A DNA stretch of 40,469 bases from a bacterium (GTDB lineage Bacteria > BMS3Abin14): the NCBI GenBank assembly GCA_029210965.1, contig JARGFZ010000010.1:45324-85792 (forward strand), in the 5' to 3' direction. A model generated the notes under the pieces. The model saw nothing but the letters and a program-made list of their open reading frames with translations. It was not told where the DNA came from and made no database searches. The position numbers were made by a program, and so were the translations under genes. The number at the start of each line of letters is the position of its first letter. The first letter of the stretch is position 1. This document shows positions 1-7,175 of this stretch, piece after piece.

Positions 1-7
1 ATTACCT

Positions 8-781
8 CTATTTGGTGCCTTCTTTACCAAACCCTATCACGATATACGAACCGCTCTTTTCATCCTGGCGAAGGCGGATAAGCCCATTGCGCTGGGCATC
101 ATCGAGCAGTTCGCTGAAGGTACGGTACCCAACGGCAGATTCCGAGAAAGAGGGTTTCTTTCGTTTCATGGTCTCCTTGACCATGGAGGACCAGAGGATC
201 TCCTTGTTCTCCCGGACCAGCGCGATGATGGAGTCCACCAGGAGTTGGAACGCCTCCTTTCGCTGCTTGGGGATGGATTCGGTCATCTTGGGAGGGATAC
301 CTACAGGGTTTTCCAACTCCTCGTAGTAGATAAACTCGTCACAGTTTTCGGTGAGCAGGGTGGAGGCGGAATCCTGAAGGCTCATGCCGATAACCCTCTT
401 CCCGTTCTCCTTGAGCTTCGAAACCAGCGGGGAGAAATCCGAGTCCCCGGACACGATGACAAAGGTGTCAATGTGTTCTTTCCCCCAGGACAGGTCGAGG
501 GCATCTACCACCAGCCGGATATCGGCCGAATTCTTTCCGGTCAACTGGCGTTTGGGGATCTCAATAAGTTCCAGACCCGCCTCGTGGAGGGCATGCTTGT
601 AATCGGAGTAGCGGGTCCAGTCCGCATAAGCTTTCTTGACCACGACCTTGCCCTTCTCCACCAGACGTTCTAAGATCAGGGTTATCTCGAACTTTTTTTG
701 TTTTTTCCCCTTGAAACCCAGAATGATGTTCTCAAAATCCACGAACACCGCCAGGGTATGTCCATTATCATCATGTGCCAT
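8..781 (-). CDS. NYN-domain (LabA/DUF88-like) protein with C-terminal LOTUS-like region
   Basis: 257 aa. The N-terminal half has the NYN/PIN-like nuclease pattern: a first-strand acidic site FVDFEN (D15), then NSADIRLVVDALD near residues 84-96, and VIVSGDSDFSPL near 108-119, which supplies the conserved acidic residues of the family. The last ~80 residues (SMVKETMKRKKPSFSESAVGYRTFSELL...) look like an OST-HTH/LOTUS winged-helix segment, a common partner of NYN domains thought to bind RNA. Family knowledge suggests a metal-dependent RNase or RNA-processing role; the substrate is not visible here. ATG start with AGGGGG about 9 nt upstream. It lies 1 nt downstream of the CBS-GGDEF gene on the same strand, so the two are probably one transcript. 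Stop codon is 8 bp inside the window edge; the gene is complete. Confidence 0.85.
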   Translation of the reverse strand: MAHDDNGHTLAVFVDFENIILGFKGKKQKKFEITLILERLVEKGKVVVKKAYADWTRYSDYKHALHEAGLELIEIPKRQLTGKNSADIRLVVDALDLSWGKEHIDTFVIVSGDSDFSPLVSKLKENGKRVIGMSLQDSASTLLTENCDEFIYYEELENPVGIPPKMTESIPKQRKEAFQLLVDSIIALVRENKEILWSSMVKETMKRKKPSFSESAVGYRTFSELLDDAQRNGLIRLRQDEKSGSYIVIGFGKEGTK

Positions 782-782
782 T

Positions 783-1676
783 CTATTTTCCCCCTATTTT
801 CTCGTCCCAGCTCACAACCTGGTTTTTGCCGCTCCTTTTGGCCACATACAGGGCCTCGTCGGAAAGGCGGATCAGGTCGTCAGGGAAACGGCTCTTTTCG
901 TTGGGATAGTGGGCCACACCGCAGCTGACAGTCACTCCGGATTCAGCGATGGTTGACCGCAGTCTTTCGGCGAGACGATCTGCGTGTTCTATGTCGGCCC
1001 CGTTGGTGAGAACGATAAACTCCTCTCCCCCGTAGCGCGCCGCGATGTCGGCGTCTCTTGTCTGGCGATGGATAATCTCGCCCACTGTCTGAAGTATCCG
1101 GTCGCCGTACTGATGACCGTGTTTGTCGTTTATCTTCTTAAAGTCGTCGATGTCGAGCATGATGAGGGTAATGGGGGTCTTGTACCGCTTGGACCGGTAG
1201 AACTCTTTTTCAAGGGTGGTCATAAATAAGCGGCGGTTATACATCCCGGTAAGATAGTCCCTTACAGCAAGGTCCTTCAACTTTTCGTGAGCGATCTCCA
1301 TCTCCCGCACATAGGTCTTCAGGACGTCCGATTGAGTCACTATCCCCACGAGTTTATCTTTGCGGTTAATGATCGGGAACCGTCTGAACCCCTTTTCCGT
1401 CATGAGGGCTACCGCCCTTTCCAGGGTGGTGTCGGAGAAAAGGGTCTGAACCGGGGATGACATGACCTGGTTTGCCTTGACCTTCGATACCTCGCCCCCG
1501 TTGGCGGCAAGTCGGCGGACAATGTCCCGCTCGCTGATGATACCTGCGATCTTGTCCTTATCCTGGACGATAACGCAGGAGATCTTTTTATCGCTCATCA
1601 TATGGCCTACGGTGACAAGATTTGCCCCTGGAGGGACAGTGGCCACCTTCTTTGACATGACGTAGCTGACTTTCAA
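783..1676 (-). CDS. CBS-pair diguanylate cyclase (GGDEF) signalling protein
   Basis: 297 aa. Residues 1-120 hold two CBS motifs (VMSKKVATVPPGANL..., VMSSPVQTLFSDTTL...), a module that usually senses adenine nucleotides. After a short linker (MEIAHEKLKDLAVRD) comes a GGDEF domain from about 138 onward: DxLT-like DYLTGMYNRR, LDIDDFKKIND, and GGEEF at 216-220. An RxxD inhibition site (R207-D210) stands exactly five residues before GGEEF, so product inhibition by c-di-GMP is expected. Predicted reaction: 2 GTP to cyclic di-GMP, in the cytoplasm (no membrane segment). Start is TTG at 1676, chosen because AGGAGG lies 9 nt upstream; the internal ATG at 1658 has no ribosome site. First gene of a two-gene unit with the NYN protein. 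Confidence 0.9.
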   Translation of the reverse strand: MKVSYVMSKKVATVPPGANLVTVGHMMSDKKISCVIVQDKDKIAGIISERDIVRRLAANGGEVSKVKANQVMSSPVQTLFSDTTLERAVALMTEKGFRRFPIINRKDKLVGIVTQSDVLKTYVREMEIAHEKLKDLAVRDYLTGMYNRRLFMTTLEKEFYRSKRYKTPITLIMLDIDDFKKINDKHGHQYGDRILQTVGEIIHRQTRDADIAARYGGEEFIVLTNGADIEHADRLAERLRSTIAESGVTVSCGVAHYPNEKSRFPDDLIRLSDEALYVAKRSGKNQVVSWDEKIGGK

Positions 1677-1760
1677 CGGTTAAGTCCTCCTGTGTTCCTG
1701 AGAGTTAACATACCAGTAAATTTACACTTTTTTATCGGACACGGCAAAGGGGGAAATGCA

Positions 1761-1788
1761 GTGAACCGTGAAGCGTGAAGCGTGAAGC
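1761..1788 (-). repeat. 7-bp tandem array, 4 units
   Basis: Units GTGAACC then three copies of GTGAAGC (reverse complement GCTTCAC). Member of the dispersed heptamer-array family described in findings. Confidence 0.85.
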
Positions 1789-1862
1789 GAAAAAGACCTT
1801 TGTTGTCATTTAGTTGTCGAATTTATACACTACGTTAATCCTGGATCCAACAACGGCTGCCA

Positions 1863-1890
1863 CGTTGTTCGAATCACGGGTCACGAATAA
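1863..1890 (+). repeat. 7-bp tandem array, 4 degenerate units
   Basis: Units CGTTGTT, CGAATCA, CGGGTCA, CGAATAA. Degenerate; resembles the array at 15050-15077 (CGAGTCA, CCAGTCA, CGAATAG). Confidence 0.55.
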
Positions 1891-2064
1891 AGGCACTTAA
1901 CCGCACTTTTTTCATAGTTACCCACTGTGCATTAATGAAAACCTTTACATTTAGGCTGTCTGCGGTGGTGTGATTATTGCACATTTACCCTTTTAGCTTG
2001 AATTCGCCAAGGGAATTGATGAATATGCAAGAATAACCTTCGATTAATGGTAAAGGAGAACGCG

Positions 2065-3141
2065 ATGAAACGAATATCCATTTTTACTGTTGTAGTCCTG
2101 GTGGCTCTGGCCTTTGTGTCGGCAGCTTGGGCCCTTCCCTTCCCCATCACCGATGTCCGGGCTCTTGGTATGGGCGGCGCTTTCGTGGCGGCTGGTGAAG
2201 GGATCGGCGCAGTGCAGTACAATCCGGCACTGCTGGGTAAAGATTCTACAGTGGGCGTGGTTGTACCCGAGATCGTTGCGCGCATCGAGGATCACATAGG
2301 GTTGGTGGATCTCATCGATGACCTGAACAATGCCGTTGATACAGCTGATACAACCCAGATGATTGCTATCCTTAACCAATTGGATCAGGGTGGAGCTCTG
2401 GATATCCAGGCCAGCGCTGCTGCAGGTGCCGGTTTCGGGCTCTTCGGCATCTCGGCCGGTGCGACCTATTCCCAGTTGATCTACGGAACCGCCTACCCGG
2501 ACCACATCTATACGACCCAGGATGCGGGTCTTTTAGATTCAGCCAACAACACCCTCGAATTGAGGGGTATGGAAGCCAGACAAATCATCCTTACAGGTGC
2601 TAAAAGTTTCGGCAACATCATCGTGGGTGCGAACCTGCGTAACATCCAGGCTACCGTCTTCTCCGATTCGGAAAGTCTCTTCAGCGATCCCGGCATCGGT
2701 ATTGGTGATGTAACGGCGGGTACTGAACAGGATGAGAGTGCCACCGCCTTTGATGTAGGTGCCGTTATGGGTCTAACCCCCCTGCTTGATGTTGGTATCG
2801 TAGCGAAGGACGTGGGCGGCACTGACCTGGGTGTGGTCGAATTCGACCCGCGCTACAGGGTTGGAGCGGCGCTGCACCTTCCCATGATCACCGTTGCCGC
2901 TGATTACGATGTCACGAAGGATGATACAGGCGGTACGGATTACCAGGACTGGGCCCTGGGAGCGGAGTTCGACGTTTGGGCTATCGCCCTGAGAGCAGGA
3001 TTAAGCAACAACTCGGGCCTCAGCGCCGCTCCCACCCTCATCCACCTGGGCGTTGGACTCGGTTTCCTGGACATCGGAGCAGCCTACGCCGAGGACGGTG
3101 ATTACTATATGGCCGGTGTGAATTTGAGTTTGGGATTTTAA
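2065..3141 (+). CDS. secreted TraF_2-like / outer-membrane-barrel-like protein
   Basis: 358 aa from the ATG at 2065, preferred over the in-frame start at 2047 because AAAGGAGAA lies 4 nt upstream and a signal peptide begins here (basic MKR, hydrophobic core to about residue 20, cleavage near SAAWA-LP). The mature N-terminus has the sequence VRALGMGGAFVAAGEGIGAVQYNPALL, the hallmark of the PF13729 (TraF_2) and FadL/PorV-like barrel families. The rest alternates short hydrophobic and polar stretches with many Gly and ends in ...AGVNLSLGF, with the terminal Phe typical of outer-membrane barrels. Likely an outer-membrane or periplasm-exposed barrel of unknown substrate; the 'conjugal transfer TraF' name is a family label only, as no transfer genes are nearby. 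Monocistronic, followed by a strong terminator. Confidence 0.75.
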   Translation: MKRISIFTVVVLVALAFVSAAWALPFPITDVRALGMGGAFVAAGEGIGAVQYNPALLGKDSTVGVVVPEIVARIEDHIGLVDLIDDLNNAVDTADTTQMIAILNQLDQGGALDIQASAAAGAGFGLFGISAGATYSQLIYGTAYPDHIYTTQDAGLLDSANNTLELRGMEARQIILTGAKSFGNIIVGANLRNIQATVFSDSESLFSDPGIGIGDVTAGTEQDESATAFDVGAVMGLTPLLDVGIVAKDVGGTDLGVVEFDPRYRVGAALHLPMITVAADYDVTKDDTGGTDYQDWALGAEFDVWAIALRAGLSNNSGLSAAPTLIHLGVGLGFLDIGAAYAEDGDYYMAGVNLSLGF

Positions 3142-3146
3142 ATACG

Positions 3147-3174
3147 AATCTCAAATTTCAGATCTCATATCTCA
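3147..3174 (+). repeat. 7-bp tandem array, 4 units, just after a stop codon
   Basis: Units AATCTCA, AATTTCA, GATCTCA, TATCTCA, starting 5 nt after the preceding stop codon and running directly into the terminator hairpin. Confidence 0.85.
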
Positions 3175-3201
3175 AAAGGGGCGCTTCGGCGCCTTTTTTT
3201 T
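3174..3201 (+). terminator. rho-independent terminator
   Basis: GGGGCGC stem with the stable TTCG tetraloop (loop 3185-3188), paired to GCGCC followed by eight T; upstream A4 extends the stem. Ends the 2065-3141 transcript. Confidence 0.92.
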
Positions 3202-3242
3202 GTACCGGGTACGAAGAGCGAGGAAGCGGCTTAGATCTGAAG

Positions 3243-3277
3243 CTCTACACTCTGCACGTTGCACTTTACACTGTTCA
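3243..3277 (+). repeat. 7-bp tandem array, 5 units
   Basis: Units CTCTACA, CTCTGCA, CGTTGCA, CTTTACA, CTGTTCA. The last unit forms part of the hairpin next to the stop codon of the flavoprotein gene. Confidence 0.75.
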
Positions 3278-3300
3278 TCGGATTGATAAATCCGATGAAC
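3273..3300 (-). terminator. perfect 12-bp hairpin abutting the flavoprotein stop codon
   Basis: Arms 3273-3284 (GTTCATCGGATT) and 3289-3300 (AATCCGATGAAC) with a 4-nt loop. The stem overlaps the first base of the stop codon of the minus-strand gene. No long T-tract follows, so it may protect a 3' end rather than terminate intrinsically. Confidence 0.6.
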
Positions 3301-4010
3301 TAAACCATCCCCTCATAACCCTCCAGTTCCTCCTTATAGACCTTGTCCCTGTGGATTCCCAGTTCGTCGAGACACATTGCCACCGCTTTGACCATGGCCG
3401 GAGGGCCTGAGACGTAAAAAGTCTGCTCGGGGAGGTCCGGCACCGATTCTTCGATGATGCGGCTGTTGATAAACCCGTTAAAACCGTCCCAATTTTGGGG
3501 AGGGTTTTCAAGGACATGGATCACCTTGAGCTTTGGATCCGCCTTTTTCCACTGCCTTATCTCATCGGCAAAGGCGGTCTCCTCCCTGGTGAGGTTGCCG
3601 TACAGCAGGTACTTCTCGCCACCTATTCCCTTGTCCACTGCGTGTTTCAGAATACTCCGGATGGGAGTGATCCCGATCCCACCGGCCAGAAAAGATACTT
3701 TGTCCAGCCCTCCTTCGTAGATCAGGTTTCCCATGGGACCTCGAAAGAACACTTCATCATCCACCTGAAGCTGCTTGACGTTCTGACAGAAATCGGAGTC
3801 GCTGAGCCGCTTGGTGAACTCCAGGTAAGGTTCCGTGGGTGAGGAGGAAAAGGAGAGAGAGCGGGATAACTTCCCGGAGCTCCCTTCAACGGTAAAGTAG
3901 CCCCATTGGCCGGGTTTGAAGGTAAAGCCCTCAGGTTTATCCATGCGCAGCGTCACGGCTGTGGGAGTGAGTTGGATGAGCTCGATGACCTTGACGGTGT
4001 ACTCACTCAT
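3300..4010 (-). CDS. ferredoxin-NADP(+) reductase-like flavoprotein
   Basis: 236 aa, cytoplasmic. FAD-binding barrel at residues 1-95 with the R-x-x-S flavin motif RSLS (R50, S53) and KPGQWGYFTV; NAD(P)-binding half from about 103 with FLAGGIGITPIRSIL (110-116 glycine-rich loop) and FYVSGPPAMVKAV (about 198-210), the pair of motifs that define the ferredoxin reductase superfamily. No ferredoxin domain or haem-binding membrane part is fused, so it needs an external electron partner, which is not obvious from the neighbours. Resembles stand-alone reductase components of oxygenases or ferric reductases. ATG start with AAAGG 8 nt upstream; monocistronic between two repeat-bearing gaps. Confidence 0.85.
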   Translation of the reverse strand: MSEYTVKVIELIQLTPTAVTLRMDKPEGFTFKPGQWGYFTVEGSSGKLSRSLSFSSSPTEPYLEFTKRLSDSDFCQNVKQLQVDDEVFFRGPMGNLIYEGGLDKVSFLAGGIGITPIRSILKHAVDKGIGGEKYLLYGNLTREETAFADEIRQWKKADPKLKVIHVLENPPQNWDGFNGFINSRIIEESVPDLPEQTFYVSGPPAMVKAVAMCLDELGIHRDKVYKEELEGYEGMV

Positions 4011-4033
4011 GTTGGGTGCCTTTCGTTAAGGGA

Positions 4034-4061
4034 GAATCTCAAATCTCACATCTCATATCTC
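4034..4061 (+). repeat. 7-bp tandem array, 4 units (left arm of an inverted pair)
   Basis: Units GAATCTC, AAATCTC, ACATCTC, ATATCTC. Roughly complementary to the array at 4118-4145. Confidence 0.85.
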
Positions 4062-4117
4062 AAATAAATCGAAAAGGCTGAATGCATTTACTTGAGAGAT
4101 TTTATTTAAGGTTTCTT

Positions 4118-4145
4118 TCTGAGATCTGAGATCTGAGATCTGAGA
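4118..4145 (-). repeat. 7-bp tandem array, 4 perfect units, 2 nt from the znuB-like stop
   Basis: Four identical TCTGAGA units, ending two bases before the stop codon (4148-4150) of the minus-strand permease gene. Inverted relative to 4034-4061. Confidence 0.9.
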
Positions 4146-4147
4146 TC

Positions 4148-4957
4148 CTACCCGCTTTTCCTCAGGAAACGGCTCCCGGCCCACACCAGCCCGAAAACGA
4201 CCGCTTCCAGAAGGACGATGGAACCGGATGACGGTATGTCCATGTAGTAACTGATCGCGAGACCGCCCAGTACGGAGAGTATTCCAACCGCGCAGGACCA
4301 GATAATTGCCATGCGGAAGTTACCCGCCATCTGAAGAGCTGTTGCCGCGGGAATGACGATGAGAGCTGCTACCAGAAGAAGTCCCACCACCTTCATGGCC
4401 AGAACCACCGTTACGGCGCTAAGTACGGCAAGAAGGAGATCCAGCCGTCGGACCGGTATCCCCGATGTTCTGGCAAGCTCCCGGTCGAATGTAATGGCCA
4501 CCAGGTCATGATAGTTCAGGACAACGGTGAGCACGACAGCAATAGCGAGGATGGCAGAGGTCCACACCTCACCAGGACCGATAGCAAGGATATTCCCGAA
4601 GAGGTAGGAGAACAGCTCCACGCTGAACTGACCTGAGACGCTGGCGATGACGATCCCAAGGGCGAAACCTACAGAAGAAACGATCCCTATGGCGGTGTCG
4701 CCGTGCAACCCTGCCGCTTCCCGGAGTTTGAGCAGGAGGATAGCGGCAATGATCGCCACCACAAGGGCCGTCCAGACAGGGGAGACGTTCAGCAGCAGAC
4801 CCAGGGCCACGCCGCCAAAGGTGACGTGGGCCAGGCCGTGCCCAAGCATGGCATCACGACGCAGCACGAGAAAGACGCCCAGGACGCTGCACGCCACGGC
4901 GATGAGAAGACCCGCTGCGATGGCTCTTTGCATGAATGAAAAAGCTAATATCTCCAT
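4148..4957 (-). CDS. znuB: metal ABC transporter permease, ZnuB/MntB family
   Basis: 269 aa with about eight hydrophobic segments along the whole length; typical ABC-3 family permease (ZnuB, MntB, PsaC type). Recognisable family stretches: MLGHGLAHVTFGGVALG (residues 33-49), AAGLHGDTAIGIVSS and the C-terminal LLVAALIVIPAATALQMA. Forms the inner-membrane channel for Zn(II), Mn(II) or Fe(II) delivered by the binding protein encoded at 6114-7016. ATG start with AAGGA 5 nt upstream. Same strand and order as the other transporter genes but separated from the ATPase gene by 408 bp, an unusual gap for this operon. The metal cannot be decided from the permease. Confidence 0.88.
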   Translation of the reverse strand: MEILAFSFMQRAIAAGLLIAVACSVLGVFLVLRRDAMLGHGLAHVTFGGVALGLLLNVSPVWTALVVAIIAAILLLKLREAAGLHGDTAIGIVSSVGFALGIVIASVSGQFSVELFSYLFGNILAIGPGEVWTSAILAIAVVLTVVLNYHDLVAITFDRELARTSGIPVRRLDLLLAVLSAVTVVLAMKVVGLLLVAALIVIPAATALQMAGNFRMAIIWSCAVGILSVLGGLAISYYMDIPSSGSIVLLEAVVFGLVWAGSRFLRKSG

Positions 4958-5108
4958 GGTATCCTTGAAGTCGGTAAAAGCCTACTAACCGCAGTGCGGC
5001 CGACTGAAGGCCGCTCCGCAGGGGTACGCAGGGTGATTCAAAAATCTGGGTAAAACCTTATCGATAATACGGCATGTCATAATTTGTTAATTTGAACTAA
5101 ACCAATTT

Positions 5109-5140
5109 ACCTTTGTAGGCTTTGCGTCTTTGCGTAACAC
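5109..5140 (+). repeat. 8-bp-period array, degenerate
   Basis: Words ACCTTTGT, AGGCTTTG, CGTCTTTG, CGTAACAC in 8-bp register; only the middle two are close matches, so this is a weak member. Confidence 0.45.
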
Positions 5141-5222
5141 AGTCCGCATTTTAAGAACCTGTTCTTTCCCCCTCTTTTTTGCCTTCCCTTGCGTCACGGC
5201 CTTGCAATGGCTTAACTGCCTG

Positions 5223-5242
5223 CCCTGAGCTTGTCGAAGGGC
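5223..5242 (+). repeat. REP-type palindromic element, copy 1
   Basis: CCCTGAGCTTGTCGAAGGGC, an imperfect palindrome. Further copies at 14883-14920 (as a double, inverted pair) and 40310-40349 (two direct copies). The same sequence type is scattered in many environmental bacterial genomes. Confidence 0.8.
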
Positions 5243-5300
5243 GAGAGACAGAATTTATCGCTTTAATAGCAACCGTGCTTTACCCAAGTTCAAAGTTGTA

Positions 5301-5329
5301 CCCTGCGGTAAATTAGCTTTTGATCTTCT
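5301..5329 (+). repeat. head module of a composite repeat, copy 1
   Basis: CCTGCGGTAAATTAGC followed by TTTTGATCTTCT, then directly a heptamer array. Close relatives at 9574-9601 and 15137-15164, each also followed at once by a heptamer array. Confidence 0.75.
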
Positions 5330-5361
5330 CCTGCGTTCTGCGTGCTGTGTGCTGCGTCCTG
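5330..5361 (+). repeat. 7-bp tandem array, 4.5 units, 4 nt from the ATPase stop
   Basis: Units CCTGCGT, TCTGCGT, GCTGTGT, GCTGCGT plus CCTG. Lies directly 3' of the minus-strand ATPase gene (stop at 5366-5368). Confidence 0.85.
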
Positions 5362-5365
5362 TCAT

Positions 5366-6127
5366 TTAATGCCTATGACATATCAAATGGCTCTCCGGGC
5401 CGAACAGTGTGATGGCCTGTTCAGAATCGCAGAAATCATCGTGGCTTCCGTGGAAAATGAGTCTCTGGTTCAGGCAGGCCACCTTGTTCACATGTTTGGT
5501 GACCACACCGATGTCGTGGGTTACCAGGATCAAGGTGACACCTTTCTCCCGGTTGATGTGCTCAAGCATGTCATAAAAACGCTCCTGGGTGACTCCGTCC
5601 ACCCCGGTGGTCGGCTCGTCCAGGACCAGGATTTCGGGCTGGGAGGCAAGGGCTCTTGCTATGAATACCCGCTGCTGCTGCCCTCCTGAAAGTGCCCAGA
5701 TACGGCGGTTTTTATAGCGGCGCATATCCATAAGGTCCAGTGCTTCGTCGATAACCGCTTCATCACCCGGTTTCAGGAAACGGGGCCAGGCCTTGTGGGG
5801 CAGGAGCCCCATAGCCACCACCTCTTTCACCGATGCCGGGAAAAGGGGGTCCAGGTCGGTGACCTTCTGGGGAACATACCCCACCCTGTCCCAGGCGGTA
5901 AAATCCCCCAGGTTCCTGCCCATGATCCGGACCAACCCGCTGTCGGGCTTCTGCAGACCGAGTATGATGCGGATGAGAGTGGATTTTCCCGAACCGTTGG
6001 GACCCAACAGGGCAAGAAAATCCCCCCGATGGACCTTCATGCTCACCGAGTCCAGGATCTGTTCGTTCCCGTACCGGAAACTCACCTCATCCAGGTCAAA
6101 CAGGACGTCAGGTTCAGTCACACTCAA
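5366..6127 (-). CDS. znuC: metal ABC transporter ATP-binding protein, ZnuC family
   Basis: 253 aa ABC ATPase. Walker A GPNGSGKST at 42-50, Q-loop in VGYVPQK (about 82-88), signature LSGGQQQR at 146-153, Walker B ILVLDEP at 166-172, and the switch His in LVTHD. Highest resemblance is to the ZnuC/MntA branch, matching its neighbours. Supplies ATP hydrolysis on the cytoplasmic face. TTG start at 6127, chosen for GGGAGG 4-5 nt upstream. The gene begins inside the 3' end of the binding-protein gene (14-bp overlap), implying translational coupling. Confidence 0.92.
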   Translation of the reverse strand: MSVTEPDVLFDLDEVSFRYGNEQILDSVSMKVHRGDFLALLGPNGSGKSTLIRIILGLQKPDSGLVRIMGRNLGDFTAWDRVGYVPQKVTDLDPLFPASVKEVVAMGLLPHKAWPRFLKPGDEAVIDEALDLMDMRRYKNRRIWALSGGQQQRVFIARALASQPEILVLDEPTTGVDGVTQERFYDMLEHINREKGVTLILVTHDIGVVTKHVNKVACLNQRLIFHGSHDDFCDSEQAITLFGPESHLICHRH

Positions 6128-7016
6128 GTCCCTCCCTGAGGGTTTTCAGGTTGCGGTCCATGATCTCGAGGAAAATCAGCCCCTCCCTCCACTGGGCCCC
6201 AGTCAGGTTCGCCCCAGGGTTCAGAACCATAACCGTTGCACCGGTCTCCTGAGAAAGGACCTGGGCCATCCGGGGGTTCATCAGCTCTTCCGAGAAAATG
6301 GTGTGAATCTTATTGTCCTTGACCACGTTAACGATGCCAGCCAGATGCCTGGGCGTTGGTTCGGCATCCGGGGTGAGACCGTAGACGGATATCTGTTCGA
6401 TGCCGTATCGCCGGGCCAGATGCCCGAAGGCCGCGTGTCCCCCCGTCACCAGACGCCGCGAGCCGCACTCTTTGAGGCCGGTCATAAAATCCTGGTCAAG
6501 TTGTTCAAGCCTGTGGGCGTAAGCCCGGGCATTGGCGATATAACTGTCCTTGTTTTCAGGATCCTGGCTGGCCAGCAGTCTGCCGATCATCTCCACTGTG
6601 CGTGCAGAAAGGGAAAGGTCCAGCCAGAAATGGGGGTCCTCTCCCTGGTTCTGACCGCTGCAAACAGTGCTGGTAAAGCCTTGGCTGTCCATGACCTGCA
6701 CGAGAGCAACGCCCCGTCCCTGGACCGCCTTTGCGAGGTTGTCAGCCCACGGCTCCATCCTCTCACTTGTGTACACAAAAATATCCGCCTGGGAAAGGTC
6801 TACGATGTCCGATGGTTTTGGCTCCCAGGAGTGAGGATCTACCCCAGGCGGCAACAGGAGCCGCACATCAGCCGCCGTACCGGCCACCTCCCGCGCGAAA
6901 TCGAATAGGGGGAAAACAGACGCGACCACCGTGAGACGATCGGCGGCCGCATGTGAGGGCACCTGAACCATTATCGCTAGCATGACAGCTGTCAGGAAGC
7001 TGAGTCGTTTTTTCAT
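6114..7016 (-). CDS. znuA: periplasmic metal-binding protein, ZnuA/TroA family
   Basis: 300 aa from ATG 7016; this start puts a signal peptide (KKR, then hydrophobic to about residue 20, cleavage near SHAAA-D) at the N-terminus. An in-frame ATG at 7040 would add eight residues; the only GGAGAGG lies between the two, so the start is not fully settled. Cluster A-1/SBP_bac_9 family: metal-ligand candidates are His62 in GVDPHSWEPKPSD, His129 in EDPHFWLD, His194/His199 in GGHAAFGHL and the C-terminal acidic pair in FSEELMNPR. The His-rich loop typical of many ZnuA proteins is absent, with only a short segment (about 117-128), so Mn or Fe remain possible. First gene of the transporter operon. Confidence 0.9.
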   Translation of the reverse strand: MKKRLSFLTAVMLAIMVQVPSHAAADRLTVVASVFPLFDFAREVAGTAADVRLLLPPGVDPHSWEPKPSDIVDLSQADIFVYTSERMEPWADNLAKAVQGRGVALVQVMDSQGFTSTVCSGQNQGEDPHFWLDLSLSARTVEMIGRLLASQDPENKDSYIANARAYAHRLEQLDQDFMTGLKECGSRRLVTGGHAAFGHLARRYGIEQISVYGLTPDAEPTPRHLAGIVNVVKDNKIHTIFSEELMNPRMAQVLSQETGATVMVLNPGANLTGAQWREGLIFLEIMDRNLKTLREGLECD

Positions 7017-7043
7017 GTGTTGGGCCGATCGCCTCTCCATGGT

Positions 7044-7071
7044 CGCAGTTCACAGTTCACGGTTCACAGTT
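7044..7071 (+). repeat. 7-bp tandem array, 4 units
   Basis: Units CGCAGTT, CACAGTT, CACGGTT, CACAGTT, just upstream of the binding-protein gene start. Confidence 0.8.
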
Positions 7072-7115
7072 CTTTTAAATTCCCTTGACACAGCTATCCT
7101 GTGGACTTTCGTTTT

Positions 7116-7175
7116 TGCTGCGTGCTGCGTGCTGCGTGCTGCGTGCTGCGTGCTGCGTGCTGCGTGCTGCGTGCT
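7116..7175 (+). repeat. 7-bp tandem array, 8 perfect units, touching the GTPase stop codon
   Basis: Eight identical TGCTGCG units (7116-7171) plus a partial ninth that overlaps the stop codon (7174-7176) of the minus-strand GTPase gene. The most homogeneous long array here and a prime candidate for copy-number instability. Confidence 0.95.

Larger units (their letters stand above)
1677..2064. other. divergent intergenic region, 388 bp
   Basis: Lies between divergently transcribed units. It contains two short 7-bp-period arrays (1761-1788 and 1863-1890) and an A/T-rich stretch before the secreted-protein gene. I see no open reading frame, tRNA or riboswitch. A GG-N10-GC match at 1967-1980 resembles a sigma-54 promoter only in its -12 half, so it is not called as a promoter. 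Confidence 0.6.
4958..5365. other. 408-bp repeat-filled gap inside the metal transporter operon
   Basis: No gene seen. Contains degenerate 8-bp-period words around CTTTGCGT (5109-5140), a palindromic REP-type element (5223-5242), an inverted copy of the GTAAAGCAC module (about 5243-5292), a copy of the CTGCGGT...AGCTTTTGATCTT head module (5301-5329) and a heptamer array (5330-5361). Confidence 0.7.

Noticed and set aside
1860-1895. tRNA-like TTCGAATCAC
   Set aside because: No acceptor stem or anticodon arm can be drawn around it; it belongs to a degenerate heptamer array.
1960-1985. third sigma-54-type promoter before the TraF_2-like gene
   Set aside because: GG-N10-GC spacing and TTGCA are present, but the -24 half reads TGGTGTG, too far from TGGCACG to call.
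2065-3141. conjugation gene (TraF)
   Set aside because: The match is to a broad barrel-like family; no relaxase, pilus or coupling protein genes are in the window.
7017-7115. Zur or Fur operator in front of the metal importer
   Set aside because: No convincing A/T-rich palindrome of either type was seen, so the metal cannot be inferred from regulation.
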